A DNA stretch of 39,388 nt, taken from assembly GCA_049999725.1 (NCBI GenBank), contig JBNGIS010018049.1, forward strand, positions 1-39,388, written 5' to 3'. The first letter of the stretch is position 1. Every line of letters begins with the position of its first letter. This DNA is from Haplomitrium mnioides (lineage: Eukaryota; Marchantiophyta; Haplomitriopsida; Calobryales). Shown piece after piece: positions 39,275 through 39,388 of the stretch. The position numbers and the translations under genes are program-made. The notes below the pieces were generated by a model. That model saw only the letters and a program-made list of their open reading frames with translations. It did not search any database and was not told where the DNA came from.

Positions 39275-39388
39275 GCGATTTGCATAGTAAAGGGTAATTG
39301 CATCTTGGGACTGAACAAGTAGCCTAATGTTGGCTTTCTTTCCTTCTCGGATCATGGTGATTTGGACTAGTAGACCCAAATTGAATTT
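39275..39388 (-). pseudogene. exon fragment, N-terminal part of the ParB-methyltransferase gene
   Basis: The open minus-strand frame from the window edge reads NLGLLVQITMIREGKKANIR and LLVQSQDAITLYYANRKQKS, then a stop inside the minisatellite. The exon therefore probably ends at about 39275. No strong donor is visible (AAAAGTCC is the best place), so the boundary is a guess. I do not recognise the domain. Confidence 0.45.

Larger units (their letters stand above)
36091..39388 (-). pseudogene. multi-exon gene: ParB-like domain plus beta-class amino-methyltransferase, decayed, 5'-partial
   Basis: The minus-strand gene runs beyond the right edge. Exons inferred from splice signals and reading frame: 39388-about 39275, 39010-37587 (possibly holding a small intron near 38416-38358), 37262-36706, 36622-36091. 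The two last introns splice cleanly in frame. Domain order: N-terminal part of unknown function, Lys-rich segment, ParB/sulfiredoxin-like domain, helical linker, methyltransferase motif IV, then motif X and motif I. Such proteins methylate an exocyclic amino group of adenine or cytosine in DNA. Damage: in-frame stops in several exons, frameshifts near 38515, 38097 and 37810, and DISY for DPPY. The downstream neighbour is a truncated copia leader, 37 bp from the stop. It may be one relic of a multicopy family. Confidence is high for a gene relic, moderate for the domain names. Confidence 0.7.

Overview
The window is repeat-dense DNA from a eukaryotic nuclear genome, almost certainly a land plant. 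It holds RVT_2-type Ty1/copia elements, a Ty3/gypsy element without a chromodomain, and a gene with GT-AG introns. I cannot name the species. Runs of exactly 100 N (plus one of 400 N) mark scaffold joins. Every element open reading frame carries stops or frameshifts, so the mobile part is a graveyard of decayed copies.

Layout, left to right. (0) The 5' end of a minus-strand copia copy (1-557). (1) A full-length minus-strand copia copy (573-8146). (2) A full-length plus-strand copia copy (8167-16068), back to back with copy 1. (G) A minus-strand Ty3/gypsy element (about 16750-22520) with gag, protease, RT, RNase H and integrase in that order on its own strand. Then about 3.6 kb without recognisable genes (22520-26140), pyrimidine-rich at first and ending in a long purine tract. 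(3) A minus-strand copia copy (26141-about 33296) without its 5' end. (4) The plus-strand 3' tail of another copy (33334-33858). (5) The plus-strand 5' LTR and leader of a further copy (33986-about 36053). (M) A minus-strand, multi-exon, partly decayed gene (36091 to beyond 39388).

The copia copies are one family. It has very short LTRs (about 110 bp, TGTTAT...ATAACA), a long leader of about 2 kb, and a primer-binding site that fits an internally cleaved tRNA-Ile(IAU) rather than a tRNA 3' end. Its most unusual trait is an array of GGACCTTTAGTCC-like quasi-palindromes inside the reverse transcriptase coding region.

The most interesting locus is gene M. Its exons, joined at good splice sites, appear to encode a Lys-rich N-terminal region, a ParB/sulfiredoxin-like domain and a permuted (beta-class) amino-methyltransferase in which the DPPY-type motif precedes the SAM-binding motif. 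ParB-methylase fusions are familiar from phages and bacterial mobile elements, so finding one split by introns in a plant is notable. Two of its introns carry the same 24-bp palindromic minisatellite. This copy looks inactive: the catalytic motif reads DISY, and there are stops and frameshifts.
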